Below, piece by piece: positions 1 to 7,826 of a stretch of DNA of 22,157 nt. The translations under genes were made by a program, and so were the position numbers. The DNA comes from JBQCHF01 sp051953655 (GTDB lineage Bacteria; Actinomycetota; Actinomycetes; Motilibacterales; Motilibacteraceae): the NCBI GenBank assembly GCA_051953655.1, contig JBQCIO010000212.1, positions 1 to 22,157 of the forward strand. Direction: 5' to 3'. Below the pieces are notes generated by a model that was not told the DNA's origin, searched no databases, and was given only the letters and a program-made list of their open reading frames with translations. Within the stretch, counting starts at the first letter, position 1. Every line of letters begins with the position of its first letter.

Positions 1-1
1 C

Positions 2-166
2 GGCGAGACCTGCCCGATCTTCCCCGGCAAGCGCTACGAGGACTGGCCCGTCGACGACCCGGCCGGACAGGACCTCGACACGGTCCGCCGGATCGTCGAC
101 GACGTCGACGCTCGCGTCCGCCGGCTCCTCGCCGAGCTCGACATCCCCGTCGACGCCGCTTCCTGA
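2..166 (+). CDS. ArsC-type arsenate reductase / low-molecular-weight phosphatase family protein, C-terminal fragment
   Basis: Only the last 54 codons are in the window; the frame is open from base 2 and ends at TGA 164-166. The fragment contains CPIFPGKRYEDWPVDDPAG, followed by an acidic/basic helix ending LLAELDIP. This arrangement is typical of the C-terminus of arsenate reductases with the low-molecular-weight tyrosine phosphatase fold (ArsC, thioredoxin- or mycothiol-linked), in which the D-P-A-G segment carries the general acid and is followed by the last helix. The catalytic P-loop Cys lies upstream, outside the window, so activity cannot be judged. The gene converges on the SGNH esterase, with a candidate hairpin terminator between them. 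Confidence 0.72.
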   Translation, partial: GETCPIFPGKRYEDWPVDDPAGQDLDTVRRIVDDVDARVRRLLAELDIPVDAAS

Positions 167-251
167 CCCGCCCTGACATCGGCCAGCCATCGTCCCCCTC
201 GACGCGGTGATGCGGGGCCGAGACCTGCCGGCGGACCTGCTACCCCCTCGA

Positions 252-295
252 CGCCGCTGGCCGGCCGCACCCTCGGGAGCGACCGGCCAGTGGTG
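252..295. terminator. candidate bidirectional hairpin between convergent arsC-like and esterase genes
   Basis: Bases 252-264 pair with 283-295 (13 pairs, including two G-U type pairs; core CTGGCCGG/CCGGCCAG) around an 18-base loop. It lies between two convergent genes in a 164-base gap. There is no T-run, so this is a GC-type terminator by inference. Confidence 0.4.
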
Positions 296-330
296 CGACG
301 GGCCAGCTTCTGCACCGGCCCACCTGCAGC

Positions 331-1266
331 TCAGTGCCGGGCAGCGACCGGCAGGCCGAGCTGGGCCAGCGTCTGCGCAGCCATGGCCTTCTCACCCACC
401 GCGTTCGGGTGGACCGGGTAGGCGTTGACGGGGCCGGCGGCCGGCTCGATCCACCGGGTGCCCGCCCCCTCGCACGCGTCGTGCCCGGCCGAGACCTTGG
501 ACATGTCGATGAAGCGCGCCCCGGCCTTGGCCGCGGCCTCGCGCACGACGGAGTTGAGCAGCGCCTGCTGGGCGTACAGGTAGGGCACGTCGCCCTGGGC
601 GAACGGCATCGTGCCGGCGCACCTGGGGACCCACCTAGGCGGCAGGATCTCGGGGTAGCCCAGGATCGCCACCGTGGCCACCGGCGCCTTCGCGCGCACC
701 GCCTTCAGCGCCCGAACCAGGTTCGGGTAGGTCTGGGTGAGCACGAGGTCGTCGAAGGTCTTGCCGTACTTGTCCTCGCAGGGTGCACCGGTCGGGTCAC
801 TGGCCACGAGAGCGGGGTCCGCGCAGCCGAAGAAGGTGTCGACGAAGACGTTCTCGTCGTTGCCGCCGATCGTCATGGTCACAAGGCGAGTGCTCTTGCT
901 CAGCGCGTTCAGCTGCGGCGGCACCTCACTGGGCAGACCGGATCCGAGCTGCTGAGGGGTGTAGAAGTCCTGGGTCTTCGCCCCGCTGCACGTCACGTCC
1001 GTGAACGAGGCCGGGTGCAGCACCGCGGCGATGTCGTGGGCGTAGTTCTCGCTGGAGCGGCTGCAGCCGACCGGGGACCCGGGCACGAACGGCTGGACGC
1101 CGGCTGCCGAGGAGTAGCTGTCGCCGAGAGCGACGTAGGACGAGGTCTTGATCGAGTGCGCGTTCGCCGTCGCCGGGCTGTCCTTGGCCGAGCTGGGGGC
1201 GGCGGCGAGGACGAGCGAGGCGGCAGCGGCGACGGCCGCGGTGACCGCATAGGCGGTTCGACGCAT
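331..1266 (-). CDS. secreted SGNH/GDSL-type esterase or lipase
   Basis: The 311-residue protein starts at ATG 1266, preceded by GGAG seven bases upstream; the longer reading frame upstream has no ribosome site. Residues 1-27 form a signal peptide (basic MRRT, Ala/Val-rich core, cleavage near PSSA). SGNH blocks are visible: GDSYS with nucleophile Ser50, Gly95 in CSGAKT, IGGND with Asn136, and VHPN with His286. The usual Asp three residues before the His is Tyr283, so a Ser-His dyad with a main-chain partner, as known for the Streptomyces scabies esterase, is likely. Six cysteines (68, 93, 148, 163, 216, 265) fit the three disulfides of secreted actinomycete SGNH lipases. The natural ester substrate cannot be read from the sequence. 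It lies downstream of the IclR gene on the same strand across 255 bases, so it probably has its own promoter. Confidence 0.88.
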   Translation of the reverse strand: MRRTAYAVTAAVAAAASLVLAAAPSSAKDSPATANAHSIKTSSYVALGDSYSSAAGVQPFVPGSPVGCSRSSENYAHDIAAVLHPASFTDVTCSGAKTQDFYTPQQLGSGLPSEVPPQLNALSKSTRLVTMTIGGNDENVFVDTFFGCADPALVASDPTGAPCEDKYGKTFDDLVLTQTYPNLVRALKAVRAKAPVATVAILGYPEILPPRWVPRCAGTMPFAQGDVPYLYAQQALLNSVVREAAAKAGARFIDMSKVSAGHDACEGAGTRWIEPAAGPVNAYPVHPNAVGEKAMAAQTLAQLGLPVAARH

Positions 1267-1521
1267 GTGGACTCCGGTGTCCGGTGCGGGACGCCGACCG
1301 GGGCGAACGGCCCTGGCAGCGCAGGGCTCGGGCGCCCTGGCGCGGCAACGTAGCAAACAGACCGATCACGGTCGTCATCGACTCGGAACATGATGGTCCG
1401 GACATGCCCAACAGAAGCTGTCGAAGGATGGGCAGCCAGGTGGAGAGCCGGTCGAGCCGTGGTGATCCTCCCCGGGCTGCATGGAGGCTCGTTTCGCGGC
1501 GGGACGGCGAGGAGGCCTTTC

Positions 1522-2325
1522 TCAGGCGTGCCTGAGATCGCTGCTGATCCGCGCGGCGGTCTCGATCAGCTGCGGGACGATGCGCTCGCGCAGCTCCTCG
1601 ACGGAGGTTCGGCTGGCGCTCACCGAGACGTTGATCGCCGCCACGACGGAGGCGCCCCGACCGTAGATGGGGGCCGCGGCAGACCGCAGGCCCACCTCCA
1701 GCTCCTGGTCGACGATGGCGTAGCCGGCATCGCGCACCTCGTCGAGCACCATCCGGAGCGCGGCTGCGTCCCCGACGGCGCCCGGCGTGCGGGGGTGGAT
1801 GTCGACCCGTTCGAGGTAGGCGCTGAGCTGGTCATCCGGCAGGCCGGCCAGCAGCGCTCGACCGAGAGAGGTTGCGTAGGCGGGGAAACGAGTCCCGACC
1901 GAGATCACGACTGCCATGATCCGCTTGGTCGGAACACGCGCGACGTAGACGACGTCGTCCCCGTCGCGCACGCTCACGGACGAGGACTCACCCACTGCGG
2001 CGACGAAGTGCTCGAGGTGGGGCTGCGCGATCTCCGGCAGCGTGTGGCTCGAGAGGTAGGAGTAGCCGAGCTCGAGGATGCGCGGGCGGAGCGAGAACTC
2101 CCGCCCCTCCTGCCGCACGTAGCCGAGCTGGACCAGCGTCAGCAGATAGCGCCTGGCGACCGCGCGGGTCAGCCCCGTGAGCCGAGCCACCTCACTGAGC
2201 TGCAGGGTCGGATGGTCCGCGTCGAAGGCGCGGATCACGGCCAGACCCCGGTCCAACGACTGCACGAAGGTGCCACCGGGTGCTGGGGCACTCGCCCCGT
2301 CCTCCTCGGACAGCGGCTTCACCAC
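1522..2325 (-). CDS. IclR-family regulator, PcaR/PcaU/PobR type, of the pob-pca operon
   Basis: A 267-residue protein, normal for the family. The start is taken as GTG 2325 (a second GTG follows at 2322), because GGAGGG at 2340-2335 is well spaced; the open frame upstream runs through the operator and is unlikely to be translated. Residues 20-85 are the winged helix (FVQSLDRGLAVIRAFD, then LSEVARLTGLTRAVARRYL). Residues 95-262 are the IclR effector domain, with ATSLGRALLA and DQELEVGLRSAAAPI. It is transcribed away from pobA-pcaHGB-FIJ across about 400 bases, the classic layout for beta-ketoadipate IclR regulators, which usually respond to 4-hydroxybenzoate, protocatechuate or beta-ketoadipate. 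Activation rather than repression is suggested by the operator sitting just upstream of the -35 box. Which ligand it binds is not readable from the sequence. Confidence 0.88.
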   Translation of the reverse strand: MVKPLSEEDGASAPAPGGTFVQSLDRGLAVIRAFDADHPTLQLSEVARLTGLTRAVARRYLLTLVQLGYVRQEGREFSLRPRILELGYSYLSSHTLPEIAQPHLEHFVAAVGESSSVSVRDGDDVVYVARVPTKRIMAVVISVGTRFPAYATSLGRALLAGLPDDQLSAYLERVDIHPRTPGAVGDAAALRMVLDEVRDAGYAIVDQELEVGLRSAAAPIYGRGASVVAAINVSVSASRTSVEELRERIVPQLIETAARISSDLRHA

Positions 2326-2411
2326 CGTCGGCTTCCCTCCTGATCGCCGGCTCCGGACGCCACCGCGCGTCCTGCCGGCCCGGCGATCGGCTCCCTCGCG
2401 TCGGTCCGCCG

Positions 2412-2417
2412 AGCCTA
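2412..2417 (-). promoter_or_regulatory. possible -10 box of the iclR-type gene
   Basis: On the minus strand this reads TAGGCT (TANNNT), 87 bases before the GTG start. The -35 region would fall inside the palindrome at 2424-2440, which would allow autoregulation. No TTGACA-like -35 is present, so this is a weak call. Confidence 0.3.
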
Positions 2418-2423
2418 GAGGTT

Positions 2424-2448
2424 CGTTCGCTGTGCGAACGCTGGTTCG
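2424..2448. promoter_or_regulatory. candidate IclR operator: palindrome plus a third half-site
   Basis: CGTTCGCTGTGCGAACG (2424-2440) is a perfect inverted repeat with 7-base arms and a 3-base spacer. A further GTTCG in direct orientation lies at 2444-2448, and another overlaps at 2421-2425. A palindrome followed by a direct repeat is the arrangement described for PcaU and PobR operators in Acinetobacter. It ends seven bases before the TTGACA of the pobA promoter, where an activator would bind, and also covers the upstream promoter region of the regulator gene. Confidence 0.65.
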
Positions 2449-2454
2449 TATCCG

Positions 2455-2483
2455 TTGACAGGCATTCCAGCCGTTCCTATCGT
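2455..2483 (+). promoter_or_regulatory. sigma-70-type promoter of the pobA-pcaHGB-FIJ operon
   Basis: A perfect TTGACA (2455-2460), a 17-base spacer and TATCGT (2478-2483, four of six matches) form the best-looking promoter in the window. The predicted transcript would start near 2490, leaving a leader of about 240 bases before pobA. No gene, riboswitch or clear attenuator was recognised in the leader (2490-2731). Confidence 0.6.
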
Positions 2484-2731
2484 CATCGGGCCGGGAGAGC
2501 GCTCGACCCGGCATCCGGAGGGTGCGGACCCGTGCGCGATGCGGCTCCTACGAGCAGAGCGGAGCCGAGAAGCCCCGTGGCCACAGACGCGTCAGACGTC
2601 ATGCACGGAACCCTCCTGCCCGCCGCGGGTCCGAGGGCTCGATCCGGCCGGCTCCCCCTCAGCGCAAGGCGCGGACCCCTGGCCGGACGACGGATCCTTG
2701 TCCTGCCGCCACGCCGGGAGGGAGACATCCG

Positions 2732-3919
2732 ATGAGCGAAGCCGCGAGCACCACCCGCACGCGGGTCGCGGTGGTCGGTGGCGGCCCGGCCGGTCTGCTG
2801 CTCTCGCACCTGCTGCACGTGGCCGGCATCGAGTCCGTCGTGCTCGACACGCGTTCGGTGCGGGAGATCGAGACGACCCATCGGGCCGGGATCCTGGAGC
2901 GGGACAGCGTGCGGGTGCTGGTGGACTCCGACGTCTCGGACCGGGTCCTCGCCGAGGGGCACGAGCACCAGGGGATCGCCCTCCGCTTCGACGGCGAGAG
3001 CCACCGCATCGATTTCCAGGACCTGGTCGGGGCCTCGTGCTGGCTCTACCCGCAGACCGAGGTGTTCGTCGACCTGCACCGGGCCCGCACGCGCGACGGC
3101 GGCGACGTGCGCTATGGCGTGAGCGGCACGTCGGTGCAGGACGTCCTGGACCGCCCGACGGTCTCCTACCAGGACGCCGACGGCGCGACGCACGTCGTCG
3201 TGGCCGACCTCGTGGTCGGTGCCGACGGCTCGCGCAGCATGTGCCGTTCCCTGGTGCCCGAGCGCCAGCAGTTCTTCCGCGAGTACCCGTTCGCCTGGTT
3301 CGGCGTCATCGTGCAGGCGCCACCGAGCGCGCCGGAGCTGATCTACACCAGGTCGCCGGAGGGCTTCGCCCTGATCAGCCAGCGCACCGAGAGCCTGCAG
3401 CGCATGTACTTCCAGTGCGACCCGGCCGAGGACGCCTCTGCATGGTCCGAGGACCGGATCTGGGACGCGCTGCAGCGACGGCTGGCCGGCCCGGACGGCT
3501 TCACCCTGCAGGAGGGACCTGTCCTCGAGCGCACCGTGCTGCCCTTCCGCAGCTTCGTGCAGACCCCGATGCGGCACGGCCGCCTGCTGCTGGCGGGAGA
3601 CGCGGCGCACACCGTCCCGCCCACCGGTGCCAAGGGTCTGAACCTCGCGCTCGCCGACGTGCGGGTGCTGGCCGAGTGCGTGGAGCGGGCGCTGCGAAGG
3701 AACGACGACGAGGCGCTCGAGGAGTACACCGAGCGGGCGCTCTCGCGGGTCTGGAGGGCGCAGCACTTCTCCTACTGGATGACGACCATGCTGCACCGCA
3801 CCGAGGGCACGACGGAGTTCGACGAGCGGCGCCAGCTGGGCGAGCTGCGCACGCTGGTCGCCTCGCGCGCGGGCTCCACCTATCTGGCAGAGGGCTACAC
3901 GGGATGGCCGCAGGCATGA
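2732..3919 (+). CDS. pobA: 4-hydroxybenzoate 3-monooxygenase
   Basis: FAD-dependent aromatic hydroxylase converting 4-hydroxybenzoate to protocatechuate, feeding the pcaHG step that follows. It is 395 residues long, against 394 in the Pseudomonas enzyme. The ATG at 2732 has GGGAGGGAG just upstream. FAD motifs are VVGGGPAG (14-21), ADGSRS (164-169) and AGDAAHTVPPTGAKGLNLAL (288-307). Active-site residues known from P. fluorescens PobA align well: Tyr201, Ser212, Arg214, Tyr222 and Tyr385 correspond here to Tyr205, Ser216, Arg218, Tyr226 and Tyr389, so the 4-hydroxybenzoate pocket looks intact. The cofactor preference (NADH or NADPH) was not resolved. It is the first gene of the operon and overlaps pcaH by ATGA. 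Confidence 0.96.
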   Translation: MSEAASTTRTRVAVVGGGPAGLLLSHLLHVAGIESVVLDTRSVREIETTHRAGILERDSVRVLVDSDVSDRVLAEGHEHQGIALRFDGESHRIDFQDLVGASCWLYPQTEVFVDLHRARTRDGGDVRYGVSGTSVQDVLDRPTVSYQDADGATHVVVADLVVGADGSRSMCRSLVPERQQFFREYPFAWFGVIVQAPPSAPELIYTRSPEGFALISQRTESLQRMYFQCDPAEDASAWSEDRIWDALQRRLAGPDGFTLQEGPVLERTVLPFRSFVQTPMRHGRLLLAGDAAHTVPPTGAKGLNLALADVRVLAECVERALRRNDDEALEEYTERALSRVWRAQHFSYWMTTMLHRTEGTTEFDERRQLGELRTLVASRAGSTYLAEGYTGWPQA

Positions 3920-4761
3920 CCGCTTCCACGACGTCCGGCACTTCCGACGGCTCCGACAGCGCGTCGGAGACGATGTCCGCGGGCGTCGGCGCCGCCAGCC
4001 AGCGGGCGATCGACGGCGAGATCGCCGCCATCGCGTCCGCCTACGCGGCAGAGGTCGCCGCCGGCGGCGCCGCCGAGCCCGGCTCCCGGCTGGACTACCC
4101 GCCCTACCGGAGCAGCCTGCTGCGCCACCCCACGAAGGACCTGCATCACGCCGACCCGGAGGGTGTGGAGCTGTGGTCGCCGGCGTTCGGCCACCGCGAC
4201 GTCGACCCGCTCGAGGCCGACCTCACCATCAGCCCGCGCGGCGGGGAGCCCATCGGCGAGCGGACCGTGATCACCGGCCGGGTGCTCGACGGCGAGGGCC
4301 GGCCGGTGCGAGGGCAGCTCGTGGAGGTGTGGCAGGCCAACGCCGGCGGCCGCTACGCGCACCAGCGCGACCAGCACCCCTCCCCCATCGACCCGAACTT
4401 CACCGGGGTCGGTCGCTGCCTCACCGACGACGAGGGCTGGTACCGGTTCACCACGATCAAGCCGGGCCCCTATCCCTGGCGCAACCACCGGAACGCCTGG
4501 CGCCCGGCGCACATCCACTTCTCCTTCTTCGGCACCGAGTTCACCCAGCGCCTGGTCACCCAGGTCTACTTCCCCGGCGACCCGCTGCTGGCGCTGGACC
4601 CGATCTACCAGTCGGTCGTGGACCAGGGCACCCGGGACCTCTTGGTGGCCCGCTACGACCACGACCTGAGCCAGCACGAGTGGTGCCTGGGCTACCGCTG
4701 GGACGTCGTGCTCAGCGGCTCGCACCGCACCCCGCTCGAGCAGGAAGGGAGCGGGCAGTGA
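3916..4761 (+). CDS. pcaH: protocatechuate 3,4-dioxygenase, beta subunit
   Basis: Iron-bearing subunit of the intradiol dioxygenase that opens protocatechuate to 3-carboxy-cis,cis-muconate. It is 281 residues from ATG 3916, which overlaps the pobA stop. An in-frame ATG at 3973 would give 263 residues, nearer the usual length; ribosome sites are weak for both, and the first 25 Ser/Thr/Gly-rich residues look unstructured. All non-heme Fe(III) ligands are present: Tyr147 in GGRYAHQ, Tyr186 in GPYPWRN, and His199 and His201 in WRPAHIHF; the conserved Arg196 is there too. A typical LDYPPYRSSLLRHP N-terminal segment occurs at 59-72. It is coupled to pcaG by GTGA. Confidence 0.96.
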   Translation: MTASTTSGTSDGSDSASETMSAGVGAASQRAIDGEIAAIASAYAAEVAAGGAAEPGSRLDYPPYRSSLLRHPTKDLHHADPEGVELWSPAFGHRDVDPLEADLTISPRGGEPIGERTVITGRVLDGEGRPVRGQLVEVWQANAGGRYAHQRDQHPSPIDPNFTGVGRCLTDDEGWYRFTTIKPGPYPWRNHRNAWRPAHIHFSFFGTEFTQRLVTQVYFPGDPLLALDPIYQSVVDQGTRDLLVARYDHDLSQHEWCLGYRWDVVLSGSHRTPLEQEGSGQ

Positions 4762-5327
4762 CTCTCGCCCCCACCCCCGGGCAGACCGTCGGACCCTTCT
4801 TCCACGTCGCCCTGCCCTACCCCGGCGACGCCGATCTCGTGCCGGCGGGCACCCCCGGCCGGGTCCGCCTGCACGGGCAGGTGCTGGACGGAGCCGGGGT
4901 CCCCGTGCCCGACGCGCTGGTGGAGCTGTGGCAGGCCGGCCCGGAGGGGCGGGTCGCGCAGCGGCCAGGGTCGCTGCGGCGCGACGGGTTCACGTTCACC
5001 GGCTGGGGCCGTGCGGGCACCGACAGGGCAGGTGCCTACTCCTTCTCCACCCTCACCCCCGGTGCCGCCGCGCCGGGGTCTGCCCCGTTCTTCGCCCTGT
5101 GCGTGTTCGCCCGCGGACTGCTGGACCGGCTCTTCACCCGTGCCTATCTCCCCGGCGAGGACGCGCTCACGACCGACCCGCTGCTGTCCTCGCTCCCGCC
5201 GGAGCGGCGCGCCACCCTGCTCGCCGTGCAGGACGTCGACGGGTACCGCTTCGACGTCCGCCTGCAGGGCGAGGGCGAGACGGTCTTCCTCCGGCACGGA
5301 CGCCCGGGCAGCGGCGGCCGCGGGTGA
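4758..5327 (+). CDS. pcaG: protocatechuate 3,4-dioxygenase, alpha subunit
   Basis: Structural partner of PcaH that completes the substrate pocket. It is 189 residues from GTG 4758, with AGGAAGGGA ending seven bases upstream. The family opening TPGQTVGPFFHVALP (6-20), the beta-core segment VPDALVELWQAGPEGR (50-65) and VFARGLLDRLFTRAYLP (116-132) are all seen. As expected for an alpha subunit, the Tyr/His iron ligands of PcaH are absent. It overlaps pcaH and pcaB by four bases at each end. Confidence 0.95.
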   Translation: MTLAPTPGQTVGPFFHVALPYPGDADLVPAGTPGRVRLHGQVLDGAGVPVPDALVELWQAGPEGRVAQRPGSLRRDGFTFTGWGRAGTDRAGAYSFSTLTPGAAAPGSAPFFALCVFARGLLDRLFTRAYLPGEDALTTDPLLSSLPPERRATLLAVQDVDGYRFDVRLQGEGETVFLRHGRPGSGGRG

Positions 5328-6544
5328 GCGACCTGCTCTGGCCGGGGGACCACCGGGCCGCGGGCACCGCCGACGACGCCGCATTCCTCGACGCCGTGCT
5401 CGCGGTGGAGGCGGCGTGGTCACAGGTTCTCGCGGCCTCCGGCATCGCTCCCGTCGGGGCCGCCGTGAGCATCGACGACCTGCGCGCGGCTGCGGCGGAG
5501 GTGGACCGGGAGCGGCTGGCGGGCGAGGCCGAGGCCGACGGGAACGTCGTCGTGCCGCTGCTGCGGGCCTTGCGGCAGGGTCTGCCCGAGGGCGCGGGGC
5601 GGTGGCTGCACCGCGGCCTCACCAGCCAGGACGTCGTCGACACCGCGCTGCTGCTGATGGCCCGCGACGCCGTCGCACGCATCCGGGCTGACCTGCGTAC
5701 CCAGACCGCGCTGCTCGCCGACCTGGTGCGCCAGCACCGTTCCTCCCCCGCGGTGGCCCGTACCCTCACGCAGCACGCCGTGCCCACCGTGCTCGGGCTG
5801 CGCATGGCGGGCTGGCTGGCCGGCGTCCTCGACGCGCACGACGACCTCGCCGCCCTGCGCTGGCCGGTGCAGGCCGGGGGTGCCGCCGGGACGATGGCCG
5901 CGGCGGTCGAGCTGGCCGGCCACCGGCCCGCTCCTGAACAGACCGTGCAGGACGCCGTGGCCGGCTTGGCTGAACGCCTCGGGCTCGAGACCGCGGCCCC
6001 GTGGCACGTCGTGCGCACCCCGCTCACCCGGCTCGGCGACGCGCTGGTGCGCTGCTCCGACGCCTGGGGCCACCTCGCCGGCGACGTGCTGACGCTGTCC
6101 CGCAGCGAGGTCGGTGAGCTCTCCGAGGGGCGAGCAGGAGCTTCCTCGACCATGCCGCACAAGAAGAACCCGGTCCTGGCCACGCTAGTGCGCCGGACGG
6201 CGCTCACCTCCCCGGCCCTGGGCGCCACCTTGCACCTGGCCGCCGCGGAGGCCGTCGACGAGCGGCCCGCCGGTCCCTGGCACGCCGAGTGGGACACCCT
6301 CCGGCTGCTGCTCCGACGCACCGTCGTAGCCGGCTCCCAGGTCACCGACCTGCTCCGCGACCTCGTCATCGACGCGGACCGCGCCGCCGAGAACCTCGCG
6401 GTAGCGCACGGGGTGCGCGCCGAGCAGGACCGCATGGCGGCCCTGGCGGAGCGTGGTCCGCTGACCTCGAACCGGGGGACGACCGACGCCCAGGTCGACC
6501 AGCAGCTGGCCCGCGCCGACGCCCTGCTGGCCGAGGCGACATGA
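5324..6544 (+). CDS. pcaB: 3-carboxy-cis,cis-muconate cycloisomerase
   Basis: Lactonises the PcaHG product to 4-carboxymuconolactone. It is 406 residues in the fumarase/aspartase superfamily, starting at GTG 5324 inside GTGA. The superfamily signature GASSTMPHKKNP lies at 272-283, and the LHRGLTSQDVVDTA segment (95-108) is the second conserved region. The length suits bacterial PcaB, which often carries a C-terminal extension of about 100 residues beyond the core. The next pathway step needs PcaC (decarboxylase) and PcaD (enol-lactonase), neither of which follows, although a pcaC/pcaD or pcaL gene commonly sits at this point of the operon. Confidence 0.94.
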   Translation: MSDLLWPGDHRAAGTADDAAFLDAVLAVEAAWSQVLAASGIAPVGAAVSIDDLRAAAAEVDRERLAGEAEADGNVVVPLLRALRQGLPEGAGRWLHRGLTSQDVVDTALLLMARDAVARIRADLRTQTALLADLVRQHRSSPAVARTLTQHAVPTVLGLRMAGWLAGVLDAHDDLAALRWPVQAGGAAGTMAAAVELAGHRPAPEQTVQDAVAGLAERLGLETAAPWHVVRTPLTRLGDALVRCSDAWGHLAGDVLTLSRSEVGELSEGRAGASSTMPHKKNPVLATLVRRTALTSPALGATLHLAAAEAVDERPAGPWHAEWDTLRLLLRRTVVAGSQVTDLLRDLVIDADRAAENLAVAHGVRAEQDRMAALAERGPLTSNRGTTDAQVDQQLARADALLAEAT

Positions 6545-6612
6545 CGGTCCGGTCCTTCCGCAGCACCCAGCAGGCCCTCGAGACGCCCTACCCGACAGAG
6601 GAGCAGCAGTGA
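6541..6612 (+). CDS. 23-residue coupling mini-ORF between pcaB and pcaF
   Basis: ATG 6541 overlaps the pcaB stop as ATGA, and its own TGA (6610-6612) overlaps the pcaF GTG start as GTGA. It encodes a polar 23-residue peptide (MTVRSF...TEEQQ) matching no family I recognise. The pcaF ribosome site (AGAGGAG, 6597-6603) lies within it. Every other junction in the operon is a 4-base overlap, so this ORF makes the chain continuous. It may be a translation relay, or the in-frame scar of a deleted gene such as pcaD or pcaL. Chance occurrence is possible at this length. Confidence 0.45.
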   Translation: MTVRSFRSTQQALETPYPTEEQQ

Positions 6613-7826
6613 GCTCTGGCATCGACGCCTTCGTCTACGGCGGCGTGCGCACCCCGTTCGGCCGGTTCAACGGAGCGCTGGCCGGGGTGCGTCCGGACGA
6701 CCTGGCAGCCGTCGCGCTGCGCGGGCTGCTGGAGCGCTTCCCCGGGCTGGACACGGCGCAGGTGGACGACGTGGTGTGGGGCTGCGCGAACCAGGCCGGG
6801 GAGGACAACCGCAACGTCGGCCGGATGGCCGTGCTGCTCGCCGGCCTGCCCACCTCGGTGCCCGCGGTAACGGTCAACCGGCTGTGCGGCTCCTCCCTCG
6901 ACGCGGTCATGCAGGCCTCCCGAGCGGTGCAGACCGGCGACGCCGACGTCGTGGTGGCCGGCGGGGTGGAGTCGATGACCCGCGCCCCGTGGGTGCTGCC
7001 CAAGCCCTCCCGCGCCTTCCCCGCCGGCGACGTCGCCGCCGTCTCCACCACGCTGGGCTGGCGGCTGGTGAACGCGGCGATGCCGAAGGAGTGGACGGCG
7101 TCCCTCGGCGAGTGCAACGAGCGGCTGGCCCAGGACACCGGCATCTCGCGGGAGCGCCAGGACGCCTTCGCCGCGCGCTCGCACACCCTCGCCGCGCGGG
7201 CGTGGGACGAGGGCTTCTACGCCGACCTCGTCGTCCCAGTCCCCGGCGCCGACCTGACGCGGGACGAGAGCCTGCGCCCGGACACCACCCCGCAGGTGCT
7301 GGCCGGGCTGCAGCCCGCCTTCCGTCCCGACGGCACCATCACCGCAGGCAACGCCTCGCCCCTCAACGACGGTGCCTCAGCCGTGCTGATCGGCTCCGCG
7401 TCGTCGGCCGACCGGCTCGGCGCCCGGCCGCTGGCCCGCATCGCCGGCCGCGGCACCTTCGCCCTGGACCCGCAGCGGTTCGGCATCGCTCCGGTCCAGG
7501 CCGCGAACCGGGCGCTGGCGGCCGCCGGCGTCGGCTGGGCCGACGTCGCCGCCGTGGAGCTCAACGAGGCCTTCGCCGTGCAGGCCCTGGCCTGCGTCGA
7601 CGAGTGGCTCGCGGCCGGGCTGAAGGATGCCGAGCTGGTCAACGCCAAGGGCGGCGCCATCGCCATCGGCCACCCCCTCGGCGCGTCCGGCGCCCGCGTC
7701 CTGAGCACCCTCGCCGCCCGGCTGCGCGAGTCCGGCGAGCGCTGGGGCGTGGCCGCCATCTGCATCGGAGTCGGCCAAGGACTGGCCGTGGTGCTGGAGA
7801 ACGTAAGCACCGGGAGCGGCGCATGA
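6609..7826 (+). CDS. pcaF: beta-ketoadipyl-CoA thiolase
   Basis: Splits 3-oxoadipyl-CoA with CoA into succinyl-CoA and acetyl-CoA, the last pathway step. It is 405 residues from GTG 6609, with AGAGGAG five bases upstream. Thiolase catalytic residues are clear: Cys93 in NRLCGSSLDAV, His355 in AIAIGHPLGASGAR, and Cys385 in AICIGVGQG. RTPFGRFNGAL near the N-terminus and NGFAL-type NEAFAVQ are further family marks. Thiolases are hard to separate by substrate from sequence alone; the assignment to beta-ketoadipyl-CoA rests on pcaI and pcaJ immediately following and on the long similarity to PcaF/PaaJ-type proteins. Confidence 0.93.
   Translation: MSSGIDAFVYGGVRTPFGRFNGALAGVRPDDLAAVALRGLLERFPGLDTAQVDDVVWGCANQAGEDNRNVGRMAVLLAGLPTSVPAVTVNRLCGSSLDAVMQASRAVQTGDADVVVAGGVESMTRAPWVLPKPSRAFPAGDVAAVSTTLGWRLVNAAMPKEWTASLGECNERLAQDTGISRERQDAFAARSHTLAARAWDEGFYADLVVPVPGADLTRDESLRPDTTPQVLAGLQPAFRPDGTITAGNASPLNDGASAVLIGSASSADRLGARPLARIAGRGTFALDPQRFGIAPVQAANRALAAAGVGWADVAAVELNEAFAVQALACVDEWLAAGLKDAELVNAKGGAIAIGHPLGASGARVLSTLAARLRESGERWGVAAICIGVGQGLAVVLENVSTGSGA

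Noticed and set aside
334..1353. 339-residue plus-strand open frame
   Set aside because: Antisense to the SGNH esterase, whose signal peptide, motifs and ribosome site are clear; the translated product is Arg/Gly/Val-rich with no domain.
1390..2343. 317-residue plus-strand open frame
   Set aside because: Antisense shadow of the IclR-family gene, a result of the high GC content.
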